Source: Nitrospinae bacterium bin107
Lineage (GTDB): Bacteria > UBA8248
Direction: 5' to 3'
Length of the DNA: 64,000 bases
NCBI GenBank assembly: GCA_002238965.1
Contig: MPNJ01000012.1
Location: forward strand, 52,190-116,189
Below the pieces are notes generated by a model, which saw nothing but the letters and a program-made list of their open reading frames with translations, was not told where the DNA came from and did not search any database. This document shows, one piece after another, positions 8,253 to 17,601 of the stretch. The first letter of the stretch is position 1, and each line of letters begins with the position of its first letter. A program made the position numbers and the translations under genes.

Positions 8253-8740
8253 AACAGCAACTCGAAGGCCAGGTGGTGCTGGGCCGCGCGACCGACGTCA
8301 TCAAATGGGCGCGTAAGAACAGCCTGTGGCCGGCGCTTTTCGGGCTGGCTTGCTGCGCCATCGAGATGATGTCGACTTCGGCTGCGAAATACGACATCTC
8401 GCGCTTCGGCGCCGAGGTGTTCCGCGCCTCGCCTCGACAGGCGGATTTGATGATCGTGGCGGGCCGGGTATCGCGGAAGATGGCGCCCGTGCTCCGGCAG
8501 ATATACGATCAGATGCCCGAGCCGAAATGGGTGATCTCCATGGGCGCGTGCGCGTCCACGGGCGGGATATTCAACAACTACGCGCTCGTGCAGGGCGTGG
8601 ACGAGGTCGTGCCCGTCGATATCTACGTGCCGGGCTGTCCGCCGCGCCCCGAAACGCTCATCGACGGGATCATGAAGCTGCAGGCGAAAATTGCGGACGA
8701 AACGCTCTACCGAGAGGATTCCGGCGTCACCTCGCTTTAG
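8243..8740 (+). CDS. nuoB: NADH-quinone oxidoreductase subunit B (cluster 1)
   Basis: The 165-residue peripheral subunit carries the terminal N2 4Fe-4S cluster that reduces quinone. The expected ligands are present: C37-C38 in [11 protein letters not shown]103 in MGACASTGG and C132 in PGCPPRPE. The start at ATG 8243 lies inside nuoA, giving the standard N-terminus before the amphipathic helix [10 protein letters not shown]. About 110 bases separate it from nuoC, the largest gap in this operon. Confidence 0.94.
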   Translation: MGLEQQLEGQVVLGRATDVIKWARKNSLWPALFGLACCAIEMMSTSAAKYDISRFGAEVFRASPRQADLMIVAGRVSRKMAPVLRQIYDQMPEPKWVISMGACASTGGIFNNYALVQGVDEVVPVDIYVPGCPPRPETLIDGIMKLQAKIADETLYREDSGVTSL

Positions 8741-8852
8741 ATGATGTGAGAAGGCTCCCCACGCCATGTGAGTTGTGATAGTCGACTCAGGGGCGGGGTG
8801 AGCGCTTTTTCGTGAAGTAAAACAAACCTTTGTGGAATGAGGGGTTGAGCCG

Positions 8853-9425
8853 TTGAGTGAAGAGGAACGGGAGCAGGAGGAGGTCGAAGAACCGGCCGAG
8901 GAGCCGATCGAGAAGAAAGACCCCGACCTCGTTTTGCTTCAGGCGAAAATCGGGGCCGGCTTCCTTGGAGCGACGGACCATCGCGGGCAGATATCCGCAC
9001 AGGTCGCGCCGGACGCCCTGCTCGACGCGGCGCGTTTTCTGCGCGGTGAAAGAGGCTACAAGCTGCTGAGCTTCGTCTGCGGGGTGGATTGTCTGGAGTT
9101 GCCGGTTTCTTACCGGTTCAAAGTGACGTATTCGCTCCTGAATCCCGAGAAATCGCGGCGGCTGCGCCTCGAAGCGCCCTGCGCGGATGATCTCGAACCG
9201 GCGATGCCCAGCGTCTGCGGGATTTGGCCGGGCGCGAGGCTCCATGAGAGTGAGGCGTACGACCTGTTGGGAATCACCTTCGAGGGGCACCCCGACCTCG
9301 AGCGCATTCTCACGCCCGAGGGATTCGAGGGGCACCCCCACCGCAAGGATTTCGACATCTCCGCCGAGCCGGTGGCGTTCACGTTCAGGGATACGCCCGC
9401 CGGCAAGCCCAGGGCGGCGGAATAA
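8853..9425 (+). CDS. nuoC: NADH-quinone oxidoreductase subunit C (cluster 1)
   Basis: The 190-residue hydrophilic subunit of the connecting module has the 30-kDa family signature WPGARLHESEAYDLLGI followed by FEGHPDLERIL and EGHPHRKDF near 125-165. The N-terminus is an acidic, low-complexity extension (EEEREQEEVEEPAEEP). The start codon is TTG 8853, with GAGGGG 9 bases upstream; a closer TTG upstream runs into a stop. It is separate from nuoD, unlike the fused nuoCD of enterobacteria. Confidence 0.92.
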   Translation: MSEEEREQEEVEEPAEEPIEKKDPDLVLLQAKIGAGFLGATDHRGQISAQVAPDALLDAARFLRGERGYKLLSFVCGVDCLELPVSYRFKVTYSLLNPEKSRRLRLEAPCADDLEPAMPSVCGIWPGARLHESEAYDLLGITFEGHPDLERILTPEGFEGHPHRKDFDISAEPVAFTFRDTPAGKPRAAE

Positions 9426-9443
9426 GTATCACGGGAGCCATTG

Positions 9444-10667
9444 ATGGCCACGCAAGCGCAAAGCACGGACCCACTCGACAGCGACATGCTCGGTCCCATC
9501 CAGACCGAGACCATGACGCTCAACATGGGGCCGCAGCACCCGAGCACCCACGGTGTTCTGCGCGTGGTGCTCGAACTCGACGGCGAGACGGTGCTCACGT
9601 GCAAGCCCATCATCGGCTACCTGCATACCGGCATCGAGAAGAACATGGAGGAGCGAACCTACAACAAGGCCCTCCCCATGACCGACCGCATGGATTACCT
9701 GGCGCCCATGTCGAACAACCTCGGCTTCGTGCTGGCCGTGGAGAAGCTCCTGGATATGGAGGTTCCCCGCCGCTGCAAGTATCTGCGCGTTCTGCTCGCC
9801 GAGATGACGCGCCTGAACAGCCACCTCGTCTGGCTGGGCACCCACGCGCTCGATCTGGGCGCGATGACGGTCTTTCTCTATTGCTTCCGGGAGCGCGAAC
9901 AACTCCTGAAGATTTTCGAGAAAGTCGCCGGCGTCCGCATGATGACGAGCTATTTCCGCGTGGGCGGCGTCGCGCGCGAGCCCTACCCGACGTTTTACGA
10001 GGATTGCCGGGCGTTTCTGGAACCCTTCTCTGACCGCGTGGACGAGTATGAAGAACTTCTCACGAACAACCCCATCTACAGACGCCGCGCGGAGGGCGTT
10101 TGCGCCATGACGGCCGATGAGGCCTATGCGCTCGGCATCACGGGGCCGTTGCTCAGAGCCTGCGGCGTTGCGTATGACATCCGGAAGAACGAGCCCTACT
10201 CGGGCTATGAGGAATTCGACTTCGAGGTACCCGTGGGCGAGCGGGGCGATATTCTGGACAGGTATCTGGTGCGGATCGCGGAGATGCGCGAGTCCCGGCG
10301 CATCGCCATGCAGGCGGTCGAAGGAATGCCCGAGGGTCCCCTCATGGCGGACAACCCCAAGGTGGTGCCACCACCCAAGGAGCAGCTGGCCCACGACATG
10401 GAAGCGCTGATCCACCACTTCAAGATATTCACCGAAGGCTACAGCGTGCCCGAGGGCGAGGTGTATCAGGCCATCGAATCCCCCCGGGGAGAGCTTGGCT
10501 ATTACATGATCAGCGATGGCAGTCCCGGTCCTTATAAGGTAAAAGTGCGCGCGCCTAGTTTCGCGAATCTTCACGCGCTCTCTGAGATCACCCGGGGCGG
10601 GCTGATGGGCGACGTCGTGGCCGCCATCGGCAGCATCGACATCGTTTTGGGCGAGATAGATCGCTAG
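9444..10667 (+). CDS. nuoD: NADH-quinone oxidoreductase subunit D (cluster 1)
   Basis: This 407-residue 49-kDa-type subunit forms the quinone cavity with NuoB. Key segments are MGPQHPSTHGVLR (about 29-41, with the loop histidines next to the quinone), IGYLHTGIEKNME, and the C-terminal MGDVVAAIGSIDIVLGEIDR. ATG 9444 is chosen over the in-frame TTG 3 bases before it. It is longer than the cluster 2 copy, mainly through an insertion of roughly 25 residues around 300-330 (PKVVPPPKEQLAHDME). Confidence 0.93.
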   Translation: MATQAQSTDPLDSDMLGPIQTETMTLNMGPQHPSTHGVLRVVLELDGETVLTCKPIIGYLHTGIEKNMEERTYNKALPMTDRMDYLAPMSNNLGFVLAVEKLLDMEVPRRCKYLRVLLAEMTRLNSHLVWLGTHALDLGAMTVFLYCFREREQLLKIFEKVAGVRMMTSYFRVGGVAREPYPTFYEDCRAFLEPFSDRVDEYEELLTNNPIYRRRAEGVCAMTADEAYALGITGPLLRACGVAYDIRKNEPYSGYEEFDFEVPVGERGDILDRYLVRIAEMRESRRIAMQAVEGMPEGPLMADNPKVVPPPKEQLAHDMEALIHHFKIFTEGYSVPEGEVYQAIESPRGELGYYMISDGSPGPYKVKVRAPSFANLHALSEITRGGLMGDVVAAIGSIDIVLGEIDR

Positions 10668-10691
10668 AGTAAAATAGAGGATGGCCTCGTT

Positions 10692-11300
10692 TTGGCGTTG
10701 ATACGGTTTCCCCATTCCGGGCAGGAAGAACGCTTCGAGTTCTCGCCCGAGAACCGCGCGGAATTAGAGCGGATTATCGCCAAGTATCCGGTGAAGCGCT
10801 CGGCCCTCATCCCCGCGCTCCAGTTGGCCCAGGAGCAGGAGGGCTTCATCACCAGCGCGGTGATGCAGCACGTGGCCGAGATTTTCGAGGTCTCCCCCAT
10901 GGAGGTGTGGGGCGTAGTGAGCTTCTACACCATGCTCAAGACCCAGCCTATCGGCGAGTACCACGTACAGGTGTGCAACAACCTCTCGTGCGCCCTCATG
11001 GGAGCGGGTAGATTGCTGCGCGAGATAGAAAACCGCCTGGATTGCCGCACCGGCCACACGCGCGAGGACGGGAAGTTCTCGATCGAGGCGGTCGAGTGTC
11101 TGGGCGCCTGCGGCGGCGCTCCCTGCGTACAGGTTAACGAAGACTACTTCGAGCGCGTAACACCCGAGATTATGAACGATATCCTGAGCGCGCTGGAAAA
11201 TGGCGAGTCCGTCTCGCCCATCGGGGCGGACGAAGTCGCGTCGCCCGCCCTGGCAGGCGCCGAAGAAACAAACGGCGAAGGCCAGGGCCGAGGAGTCTGA
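10692..11300 (+). CDS. nuoE: NADH-quinone oxidoreductase subunit E (cluster 1)
   Basis: The 202-residue thioredoxin-like subunit binds the N1a 2Fe-2S cluster through C95, C100, C136 and C140 (CNNLSC and CLGACGGAP). The N-terminal helical domain contains YPVKRSALIPALQLAQEQEG. The start codon is TTG 10692; an ATG at 10681 opens a frame that stops after six codons. A C-terminal tail of about 35 residues rich in Gly, Ala and Glu extends beyond the usual family end. The gene ends 2 bases before nuoF. Confidence 0.93.
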   Translation: MALIRFPHSGQEERFEFSPENRAELERIIAKYPVKRSALIPALQLAQEQEGFITSAVMQHVAEIFEVSPMEVWGVVSFYTMLKTQPIGEYHVQVCNNLSCALMGAGRLLREIENRLDCRTGHTREDGKFSIEAVECLGACGGAPCVQVNEDYFERVTPEIMNDILSALENGESVSPIGADEVASPALAGAEETNGEGQGRGV

Positions 11301-11302
11301 AG

Positions 11303-12607
11303 ATGGCGTTGGTGCTAGAGAAAATCGTGACGGGCCGGTTCGACAACCCCGACGCGCCCCATATCGCTGGCTATGAAGCCACGGGCGGTTATGAGGCGAT
11401 TCGCAAGCTCCTGGGCGGCGTCGAACCCGCCGACGCCATCGAACTCGTGAAGTCCTCGGGCCTGCGTGGGCGCGGCGGCGCGGGGTTCCCGTGCGGCCTC
11501 AAGTGGAGCTTCGTGCCCCAGGTGGACGGGCCGAAATATCTGGCCGTCAACGCGGACGAGGGAGAACCCGGCACGTTCAAGGACCGCGAACTCATGCTGC
11601 GCGACCCGCACCAGCTTATCGAGGGCATCCTCATCGCTTGTTACGCCGTGGGCATCGAGAAGGCCTACATCTACATTCGCGGCGAGTTCGTCGCTCCCTG
11701 GCGCGCGGTGGAGAAGGCCCTGGCAGAGGCATACGAGAAGGGATACGTGGGCCGGAACATCATGGGCAGCGGTTTTTCGTGCGATATCTACACCCACCGC
11801 GGCGCGGGCGCCTACATCTGCGGCGAGGAGACGGGTCTTCTGGAGTCGCTCGAGGGCAAGCGAGGGCACCCGCGCTTGAAGCCGCCATTTCCCGCGGTGA
11901 TCGGTCTCTATGCGCGGCCCACGGTCATCAACAACGTGGAGACCCTCGCGAATCTCCCCCACATCGTGAACAAGGGGGCGGAGTGGTTCGCCGGCATCGG
12001 AATCGATGAGAAAAACTCGGGCACCCGCATGTACTGCGTCTCGGGCCACGTGGCGAAGCCGGGCCTGTATGAACTCCCGCTCGGCCTCACGTGCGAGGAG
12101 ATGATTCACGAGCACTGCGGCGGCATGCGGAACGGAGCGGCCCTAAAAGCGGTGATACCCGGCGGCGCGAGCGCGCCCGCCCTCACCGCGAAGGAAGTAT
12201 ATGAGAACAAGGTGACGATGGATTTCGACTCCCTGGCCAAGGCGGGCAGCATGGGCGGCAGCGGGGGGGTCATCGTCATGGACGAAACGACGTGCATGGT
12301 GCAGGCAGCGGGCAGGCTCGCCGCCTTTTTCGAGCACGAATCCTGCGGGCAGTGCTCGGTATGCCGGGAGGGGACCGGCTGGGTGTCCGAGATTCTGGCG
12401 CGCATGGAACGGGGCGAAGGTGTACCCGACGATCTGGATACGCTCGCCTCGATAGACCCCAACATGCGCGGCAACACCATCTGTGTGTTGTCTGATGCAT
12501 GCGCCATGATGTTCGGCGCGTTCCTGACGAAATTTCATGATGAATTCGAGGCGCACATCTCTCTGGGCCGCTGTCCGCTGGGCAGCCCGTATCCCGCCGC
12601 GATGTGA
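11303..12607 (+). CDS. nuoF: NADH-quinone oxidoreductase subunit F (cluster 1)
   Basis: The 434-residue subunit oxidises NADH through FMN and passes electrons to the N3 4Fe-4S cluster. Visible are the nucleotide/FMN loops GRGGAGFP (56-63) and NADEGEPGTFKDR (83-95), CGEETGLLESLEG, and the cluster ligands in SCGQCSVCREGTGW (about 347-360) plus a later cysteine in GNTICVLSDA (about 394). ATG 11303 follows GAGGAGTCTGAAG. It is the only NADH-binding subunit in the window, so cluster 2 has none of its own. Confidence 0.95.
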   Translation: MALVLEKIVTGRFDNPDAPHIAGYEATGGYEAIRKLLGGVEPADAIELVKSSGLRGRGGAGFPCGLKWSFVPQVDGPKYLAVNADEGEPGTFKDRELMLRDPHQLIEGILIACYAVGIEKAYIYIRGEFVAPWRAVEKALAEAYEKGYVGRNIMGSGFSCDIYTHRGAGAYICGEETGLLESLEGKRGHPRLKPPFPAVIGLYARPTVINNVETLANLPHIVNKGAEWFAGIGIDEKNSGTRMYCVSGHVAKPGLYELPLGLTCEEMIHEHCGGMRNGAALKAVIPGGASAPALTAKEVYENKVTMDFDSLAKAGSMGGSGGVIVMDETTCMVQAAGRLAAFFEHESCGQCSVCREGTGWVSEILARMERGEGVPDDLDTLASIDPNMRGNTICVLSDACAMMFGAFLTKFHDEFEAHISLGRCPLGSPYPAAM

Positions 12608-12624
12608 TGGGGGAGAGGCGATAG

Positions 12625-15222
12625 ATGTCGAATGAGCAGGTAACATTCGTATTCAACGATCAGAGCATCACGATGGACAAGGGCCTGCCCGTCCTGGAGG
12701 CTGCGCTCCGCATCGGCGCGCACGTTCCGCATTTTTGCTACCACAAGAACCTCTCCATCGTGGGCCAGTGCCGGGCCTGTCTCGTGGAAGTGCTCGACGC
12801 CGGAAACGGCCGGCCGATACCCAAACTCCAAGCCTCCTGCGCCACGCCGGCGGCCGAGGGCATGGTGGTTAGTTCCGTGACCCCGCGCGTCATCGAGGCG
12901 CAGGAAGGGGTCTTCGAGTTCCTGCTCAAGAACCACCCGCTCGATTGTCCGGTGTGCGATCAGGGCGGCGAGTGCCCCTTGCAGGATCAGACCATGGCTT
13001 ACGGCAAGGCGATCAGCAGGACGCACGAGTTCAGGCGTATTTATCCACAAAAGGAGATCAGCGCCTTCATCAAGCCCGAGATGAACCGCTGCGTGCACTG
13101 CACCCGGTGCATCCGCTTCACCGAGGAGATCGACGGCGGAGCGGAATTCGGCTGGGCGCAGCGCGGCGACCGCACCGAGGTGGGGGTCTATGAGGACCTG
13201 CCCATGACGAGCGTCGTCTCGGGCAACGTCATCGACATCTGCCCCGTGGGCGCGCTCACGGACAACAAATACCGCTTCACCGCGCGCGTGTGGGAGATGG
13301 GGGAAACCCAGGGTCCCTGCACCCTCTGCAGCGTGGGCTGCCGCCAGGGCGTCTGGACGAAGGACGGCGAGATCAAGCGCGTCACGGCGGCTGAGAACGA
13401 AAGAATCAACGACACATGGATTTGCGACGTCGCGCGCTACGGCTGGAGCGGGGCGCACGGCGAGGGGCGCATCACCCAGCCGATGATCAGAAAAGACGGC
13501 GAACTGACGCCCGTCGGCTGGGCGGAGGCGGTCGGCGAAGTGGCGAGAGGCTTGGGCGCGCTCATCGAGGGAGCGGGCGGCGGCGCAATCGCCGGTCTGG
13601 GCGGGGCCTCTTCCACGAACGAGACGGCGTATCAGTTCGGCGCCTTCATGCGCTCGGTCCTGGGAACCAACCACCTGGACAGCCGGATTCATCCGCGCGA
13701 CATCGTGCAGACGGACTTGCAAAGCGCCGCCCTGGGCGGCGTGGGCGGCGCGGGCTCCATCGAGGAGCTGGGGCGCTCGAAGGCCGTCATCATCGTGGGG
13801 AGCGACCCGTTCACGCAGCACCCCATACTCGCGCTTCAGATCAGAAAGGCGCACCGGGCGGGCGCCGTTATCATCAACGTGAACCAAAGGCGCATCGACT
13901 TGCGCGTTCAGGGCAGGGTGCATCATCTGGTGCCAATGCTGGGAGGCATCTCGCGCACGCTGCGCGCGCTGGCGACTTACCTCGTGGACGGCGGAGTGAA
14001 GCCCGAGGGAGAGAACGCGGAAGAATACGCCGCGCTCATCGGTTCCGTGGAGCTGAGCCGCCTGTGCGAAGAGGCGGACGTACCGCCTGATGACCTCATG
14101 GCCGCCGCCCGGGCGATTCAGGTGGCGGACGGCCCCGTGAGCATCCTTTCAGGGCCCGGGGAGACGGGGAAGGTAGCAGTTTCGGAGGCGATCAATCTGG
14201 GGCTGTTGCTCCGCGCCAACATCCTCTTCGCGGCCGGCGCGCCGAACTTACAGGGCGCAATCGACATGGGCCTGCTCCCAGAAGCCCTGCCAGGCGGCGG
14301 TTTGTCGGATGAAGCGGCGCGCGCCGCCTGCGAGGAAGCGTGGGGCAGGTTGCCCGGCGCGCAAGCCGGCAAGGACGCGAACGGTATACTCGACGGACTC
14401 GGGAGCGGTGAACTGAAGGGGCTTTACATCCTGGGCTGCGACCCCGTAGCCGAGCATCCTGATGGCGCACGGGCGAGAGAAGCGCTGGAAAAGGCCGATT
14501 TCGTCGTCGTGCAGGCATCCCACTTGAACGCCAGTACGGAATACGCGGACGTCGTGATCCCCGCACCCACGCTGTATGAGGAAACGGGCAGCGTCACGAA
14601 CCTGGAGCGCAGGGCGCAGGCTCTCCCGCGCGCGCTCAAGCCGATGATCGACAAGATGGTCCCCGACGCCTGGCGGGCCTTCGCCGATATCGCCAAAGCG
14701 ATGGAGCGGCCCTTGCGGGCGAATTCGCTGGACAAGATACGGATTCAGGCGCGCTCGCTCATCAGTGATTACGCGGACGCCTTCGGCCGGGTTCCCGATG
14801 AGGGTCTGCATTTAAGACGAGAGGGGCGGCGCGCCTACCAGATCGTACAGATACCCGAGAAAGAGGCGCAGGAGCCGGGCTTGAGGATGCTGCTGACGCC
14901 CGTCTTGTGGCTCTCGGGCGCTTATGCGGCCTCGGCCTATCATCTGGCCGACATGCCGGAACCCGCCCTCGACCTGTCGCCGAGCGATGCGGAGAGCCTG
15001 GGCCTCGCGGAAGGTGAACTCGTGGAATTCGAAGTGGGCGGCGAGGCCGTTCGGCTTCCCGCGCACGTCGACAAGAACGCGCCCGTGGGCGTCGCCTTCG
15101 CGCCGGAGGGTTTTTTGCGCGCGCACGGGGGCTCGGCCCTCAACGCTGTCGGCGCGACAGGCCGCCAGGGGGTGGAGATTCAGGTGCGCAAGACGGAGAA
15201 ACCCCAAGAGGTGGGCGCATAG
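12625..15222 (+). CDS. nuoG: NADH-quinone oxidoreductase subunit G (cluster 1)
   Basis: The 865-residue Fe-S subunit belongs to the molybdopterin-oxidoreductase superfamily. All cluster ligands are visible: 2Fe-2S C38, C49, C52, C72; 4Fe-4S H104, C108, C111, C117; 4Fe-4S C156, C159, C162, C206; and the extra off-path N7 site C232, C235, C239, C267. The catalytic-like domain follows, and a C-terminal domain (about 760-865) resembles the molybdopterin-dinucleotide binding fold. N7 is absent from mitochondrial enzymes but found in several bacteria. The stop abuts the nuoH ATG directly. Confidence 0.95.
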   Translation: MSNEQVTFVFNDQSITMDKGLPVLEAALRIGAHVPHFCYHKNLSIVGQCRACLVEVLDAGNGRPIPKLQASCATPAAEGMVVSSVTPRVIEAQEGVFEFLLKNHPLDCPVCDQGGECPLQDQTMAYGKAISRTHEFRRIYPQKEISAFIKPEMNRCVHCTRCIRFTEEIDGGAEFGWAQRGDRTEVGVYEDLPMTSVVSGNVIDICPVGALTDNKYRFTARVWEMGETQGPCTLCSVGCRQGVWTKDGEIKRVTAAENERINDTWICDVARYGWSGAHGEGRITQPMIRKDGELTPVGWAEAVGEVARGLGALIEGAGGGAIAGLGGASSTNETAYQFGAFMRSVLGTNHLDSRIHPRDIVQTDLQSAALGGVGGAGSIEELGRSKAVIIVGSDPFTQHPILALQIRKAHRAGAVIINVNQRRIDLRVQGRVHHLVPMLGGISRTLRALATYLVDGGVKPEGENAEEYAALIGSVELSRLCEEADVPPDDLMAAARAIQVADGPVSILSGPGETGKVAVSEAINLGLLLRANILFAAGAPNLQGAIDMGLLPEALPGGGLSDEAARAACEEAWGRLPGAQAGKDANGILDGLGSGELKGLYILGCDPVAEHPDGARAREALEKADFVVVQASHLNASTEYADVVIPAPTLYEETGSVTNLERRAQALPRALKPMIDKMVPDAWRAFADIAKAMERPLRANSLDKIRIQARSLISDYADAFGRVPDEGLHLRREGRRAYQIVQIPEKEAQEPGLRMLLTPVLWLSGAYAASAYHLADMPEPALDLSPSDAESLGLAEGELVEFEVGGEAVRLPAHVDKNAPVGVAFAPEGFLRAHGGSALNAVGATGRQGVEIQVRKTEKPQEVGA

Positions 15223-16203
15223 ATGATTTGGCTGCTCATCATTCTCGGGAAAGTGCTCGTGGGCTTCGGCGGGCTTTTGCTGCTCGCCGCCTACATGACC
15301 TGGATGGAGCGGCGCGTGTTCGCGCTCATACAGGTGCGCGTGGGTCCCAACCGCGTGGGACCGTCGGGGCTTCTGCAGCCCATCGCCGACGGGATCAAGC
15401 TCATGTTCAAGGAAACCATCATTCCCGCTCAGGCGGACAAGGTGATTTACGTCCTGGCGCCGGCCGTCACGCTCATTCCGGCGCTTGCCGCATTCGCCGT
15501 GGTTCCCTTCGGCGATTCCGTGACCGTGTTCGGCCAGAAGGTGGACCTGGTGGTGGCCGACGTGAACGTCGGCATCCTGTACATCTTCGCCATGGCGGGC
15601 ATCGGCGTGTACGGCATCGTGCTCGGCTCATGGGCGTCGAACAGCAAGTATCCGCTCATCGGCGGTCTTCGCTCCGCCGCCCAGTTGATCAGCTACGAAC
15701 TCTCGCTCGGCATGTCGCTTCTGGGCGTGGTGATGATCTCGGGCACCCTGAGCTTGAAGGGAATCGTCGAGGCCCAGGCCGGTATGCCCTACATCGTATT
15801 ACAGCCCCTGGGCTTTCTGCTCTTCGTCATCTGCATGCTGGCGGAGACGAACCGGGCGCCGTTCGATTTGCCCGAGGCCGAGAGCGAACTCACGGGCGGC
15901 TTTCATACCGAATACAGCAGCATGCACTTTGCGGTTTATTCCATCGCCGAGTACTGCAGCATGATCACGCTCTCGGCGGTGGGGGCGACGTTTTTCCTCG
16001 GCGGATGGCGCGGACCGCTGCTGCCGCCCGTCCTCTGGTTCCTGATCAAGGTGCTGGCGTTCATGTTCTTCTTCATGTGGCTGCGCGCCTCCACGCCGCG
16101 CCTGCGCTATGACCAACTGATGGGTTTCGGATGGAAGGTGCTTCTGCCGCTGTCCATCCTGAACGTGATGCTTACGGCCGCCGCCGTCGTTTTCCTGGGC
16201 TAG
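15223..16203 (+). CDS. nuoH: NADH-quinone oxidoreductase subunit H (cluster 1)
   Basis: The 326-residue subunit has about eight membrane helices and forms the quinone entry channel together with B and D. Diagnostic segments are [20 protein letters not shown] (25-44), [28 protein letters not shown], and [20 protein letters not shown] with the conserved acidic loop. The ATG is immediately adjacent to the nuoG stop with GAGGTGGGCG upstream. Confidence 0.95.
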   Translation: MIWLLIILGKVLVGFGGLLLLAAYMTWMERRVFALIQVRVGPNRVGPSGLLQPIADGIKLMFKETIIPAQADKVIYVLAPAVTLIPALAAFAVVPFGDSVTVFGQKVDLVVADVNVGILYIFAMAGIGVYGIVLGSWASNSKYPLIGGLRSAAQLISYELSLGMSLLGVVMISGTLSLKGIVEAQAGMPYIVLQPLGFLLFVICMLAETNRAPFDLPEAESELTGGFHTEYSSMHFAVYSIAEYCSMITLSAVGATFFLGGWRGPLLPPVLWFLIKVLAFMFFFMWLRASTPRLRYDQLMGFGWKVLLPLSILNVMLTAAAVVFLG

Positions 16204-16230
16204 CGGGCCGATCGAAAGGGGGGAGGATTC

Positions 16231-16710
16231 ATGTTAGGCGAGATTTGCAGGGGATTGTGGCTGACGCTCAAGCATTCCTTCAAAAACCGCGTGACCGTGC
16301 AGTACCCCGACGTCAAAGAGGAGATGCCCGTGGGCTACCGCGGCCTCCACAAGCTGCTGCGCTGGGAGGACGGCCTGGAGCGCTGCGTGGGGTGCAAGCT
16401 CTGCTCGGCAGCGTGTCCGGTGGATTGCATATATGTGGAATCGGAAGAGAACGACCCCGAGGCGCCGACTTCGAAGGGCGAGCGCTACGCCAGCATTTAC
16501 GAGATCAACGAGCTTCGCTGCATCTTTTGCGGATACTGCGAAGAAGCCTGCCCGGTCGGCGCGGTCGTGCTGGGCAACGAGTATGAATTCTGTCAGGACG
16601 ACCGGGGCAAGTTCCTCTACGAGAAGGGCGATTTGATCGTGGAGCGGACCGAGGATTATCCGGAGCTTCATGCCCGCTATGACGAGAAAAACCTGCTCAC
16701 GTATGTCTAG
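16231..16710 (+). CDS. nuoI: NADH-quinone oxidoreductase subunit I (cluster 1)
   Basis: The 159-residue subunit holds two 4Fe-4S clusters, N6a and N6b, bridging NuoG and NuoB: C52-x2-C55-x2-C58-x3-C62 and C97-x2-C100-x2-C103-x3-C107. It is preceded by a strong GGGGGGAGGATTC ribosome site. This is the only nuoI in the window, which matters because cluster 2 lacks one. Confidence 0.95.
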   Translation: MLGEICRGLWLTLKHSFKNRVTVQYPDVKEEMPVGYRGLHKLLRWEDGLERCVGCKLCSAACPVDCIYVESEENDPEAPTSKGERYASIYEINELRCIFCGYCEEACPVGAVVLGNEYEFCQDDRGKFLYEKGDLIVERTEDYPELHARYDEKNLLTYV

Positions 16711-16755
16711 GATTCGAATTGGAGCGGGCGCCCGCCCGCTGGAGGAAGGGCGGTA

Positions 16756-17274
16756 GTGGCCAGTTCCCTGTTCTTTTATTTCCTGGCGGTGGTGACGACG
16801 GTGGGCGCGATAGCCGTCGTCGCGTTTCCCAGCCCGCTCTACAGCGTGCTCGCCCTGATCCTGACCTTCCTGGGCCTCGCCGGGCTGTATCTCTCGCTAC
16901 ACGCGCAGTTCGTCGCCATCGTTCAGGTGATCATCTACGCCAGCGCGATCATGATGCTCTTCCTGTTCGTGGTGATGCTGATCAACCTGGGCCGGGAGGA
17001 GCAAAAAGAGCTGCGCCTGCCCGGGCAGAAGATGCTGGGCGCCATCGCGGGGCTCGCCTTATTCAGCGTGCTCCTCAAGATATTCCTCTCCACCTCCCTC
17101 ATGACGGGCAAAAAGGGGAGTTTTCCCCCGGAGCGCGTGAGTGAACTGGGCAACACGCAGATTATCGGAAACCTTTTGTTGACGGATTACGTCCTGCCGT
17201 TCCAGGCGATGGGCGTATTGTTGTTCGTGGGCATCGTCGGCGCCGTGGTGCTGGCGAGCAGGCGAAGCCGCTAG
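16756..17274 (+). CDS. nuoJ: NADH-quinone oxidoreductase subunit J (cluster 1)
   Basis: A 172-residue, five-helix membrane subunit. TM3 carries the conserved VQVIIYASAIMMLFLFVVML segment whose pi-bulge region couples quinone chemistry to pumping. The start codon is GTG 16756 with GGAGGAAGGGCGGTA upstream. It ends 12 bases before nuoK. Confidence 0.92.
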   Translation: MASSLFFYFLAVVTTVGAIAVVAFPSPLYSVLALILTFLGLAGLYLSLHAQFVAIVQVIIYASAIMMLFLFVVMLINLGREEQKELRLPGQKMLGAIAGLALFSVLLKIFLSTSLMTGKKGSFPPERVSELGNTQIIGNLLLTDYVLPFQAMGVLLFVGIVGAVVLASRRSR

Positions 17275-17286
17275 GAGGAGTGGGAC

Positions 17287-17589
17287 GTGGCGCCGCTTGA
17301 GCATTACCTGATTCTGAGCGCGGTTCTCTTCTCTTTAGGAGTCGTGGGCGTCGTGGTGCGCAGAAACGCCATCGTCGTCATCTTGTGCATCGAGTTGATG
17401 ATGAACGGGGCGAATCTGGCGTTCGTGGCCTATGGTCACTTCCTGGACTCGATGGCGGGCCAGATGATCGTGTTTTTCGTGATGGCGGTGGCCGCGGCGG
17501 AAGCCGCCATCGGGCTGGCCATCGTGGTGCTGATATACAGAAACCGTGAATCCACCGACCTGGACGAGATCAATCTACTGAAGCTATAG
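17287..17589 (+). CDS. nuoK: NADH-quinone oxidoreductase subunit K (cluster 1)
   Basis: A 100-residue MrpC-like subunit with three helices and buried glutamates in [13 protein letters not shown] (about 35-47) and [13 protein letters not shown] (about 69-81), which are part of the central hydrophilic axis. It ends [11 protein letters not shown], nearly the same tail as the cluster 2 copy. Start GTG 17287 follows AGGAGGAGTGGGAC. Confidence 0.93.
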   Translation: MAPLEHYLILSAVLFSLGVVGVVVRRNAIVVILCIELMMNGANLAFVAYGHFLDSMAGQMIVFFVMAVAAAEAAIGLAIVVLIYRNRESTDLDEINLLKL

Positions 17590-17601
17590 AGCTAAGAAAT
17601 C

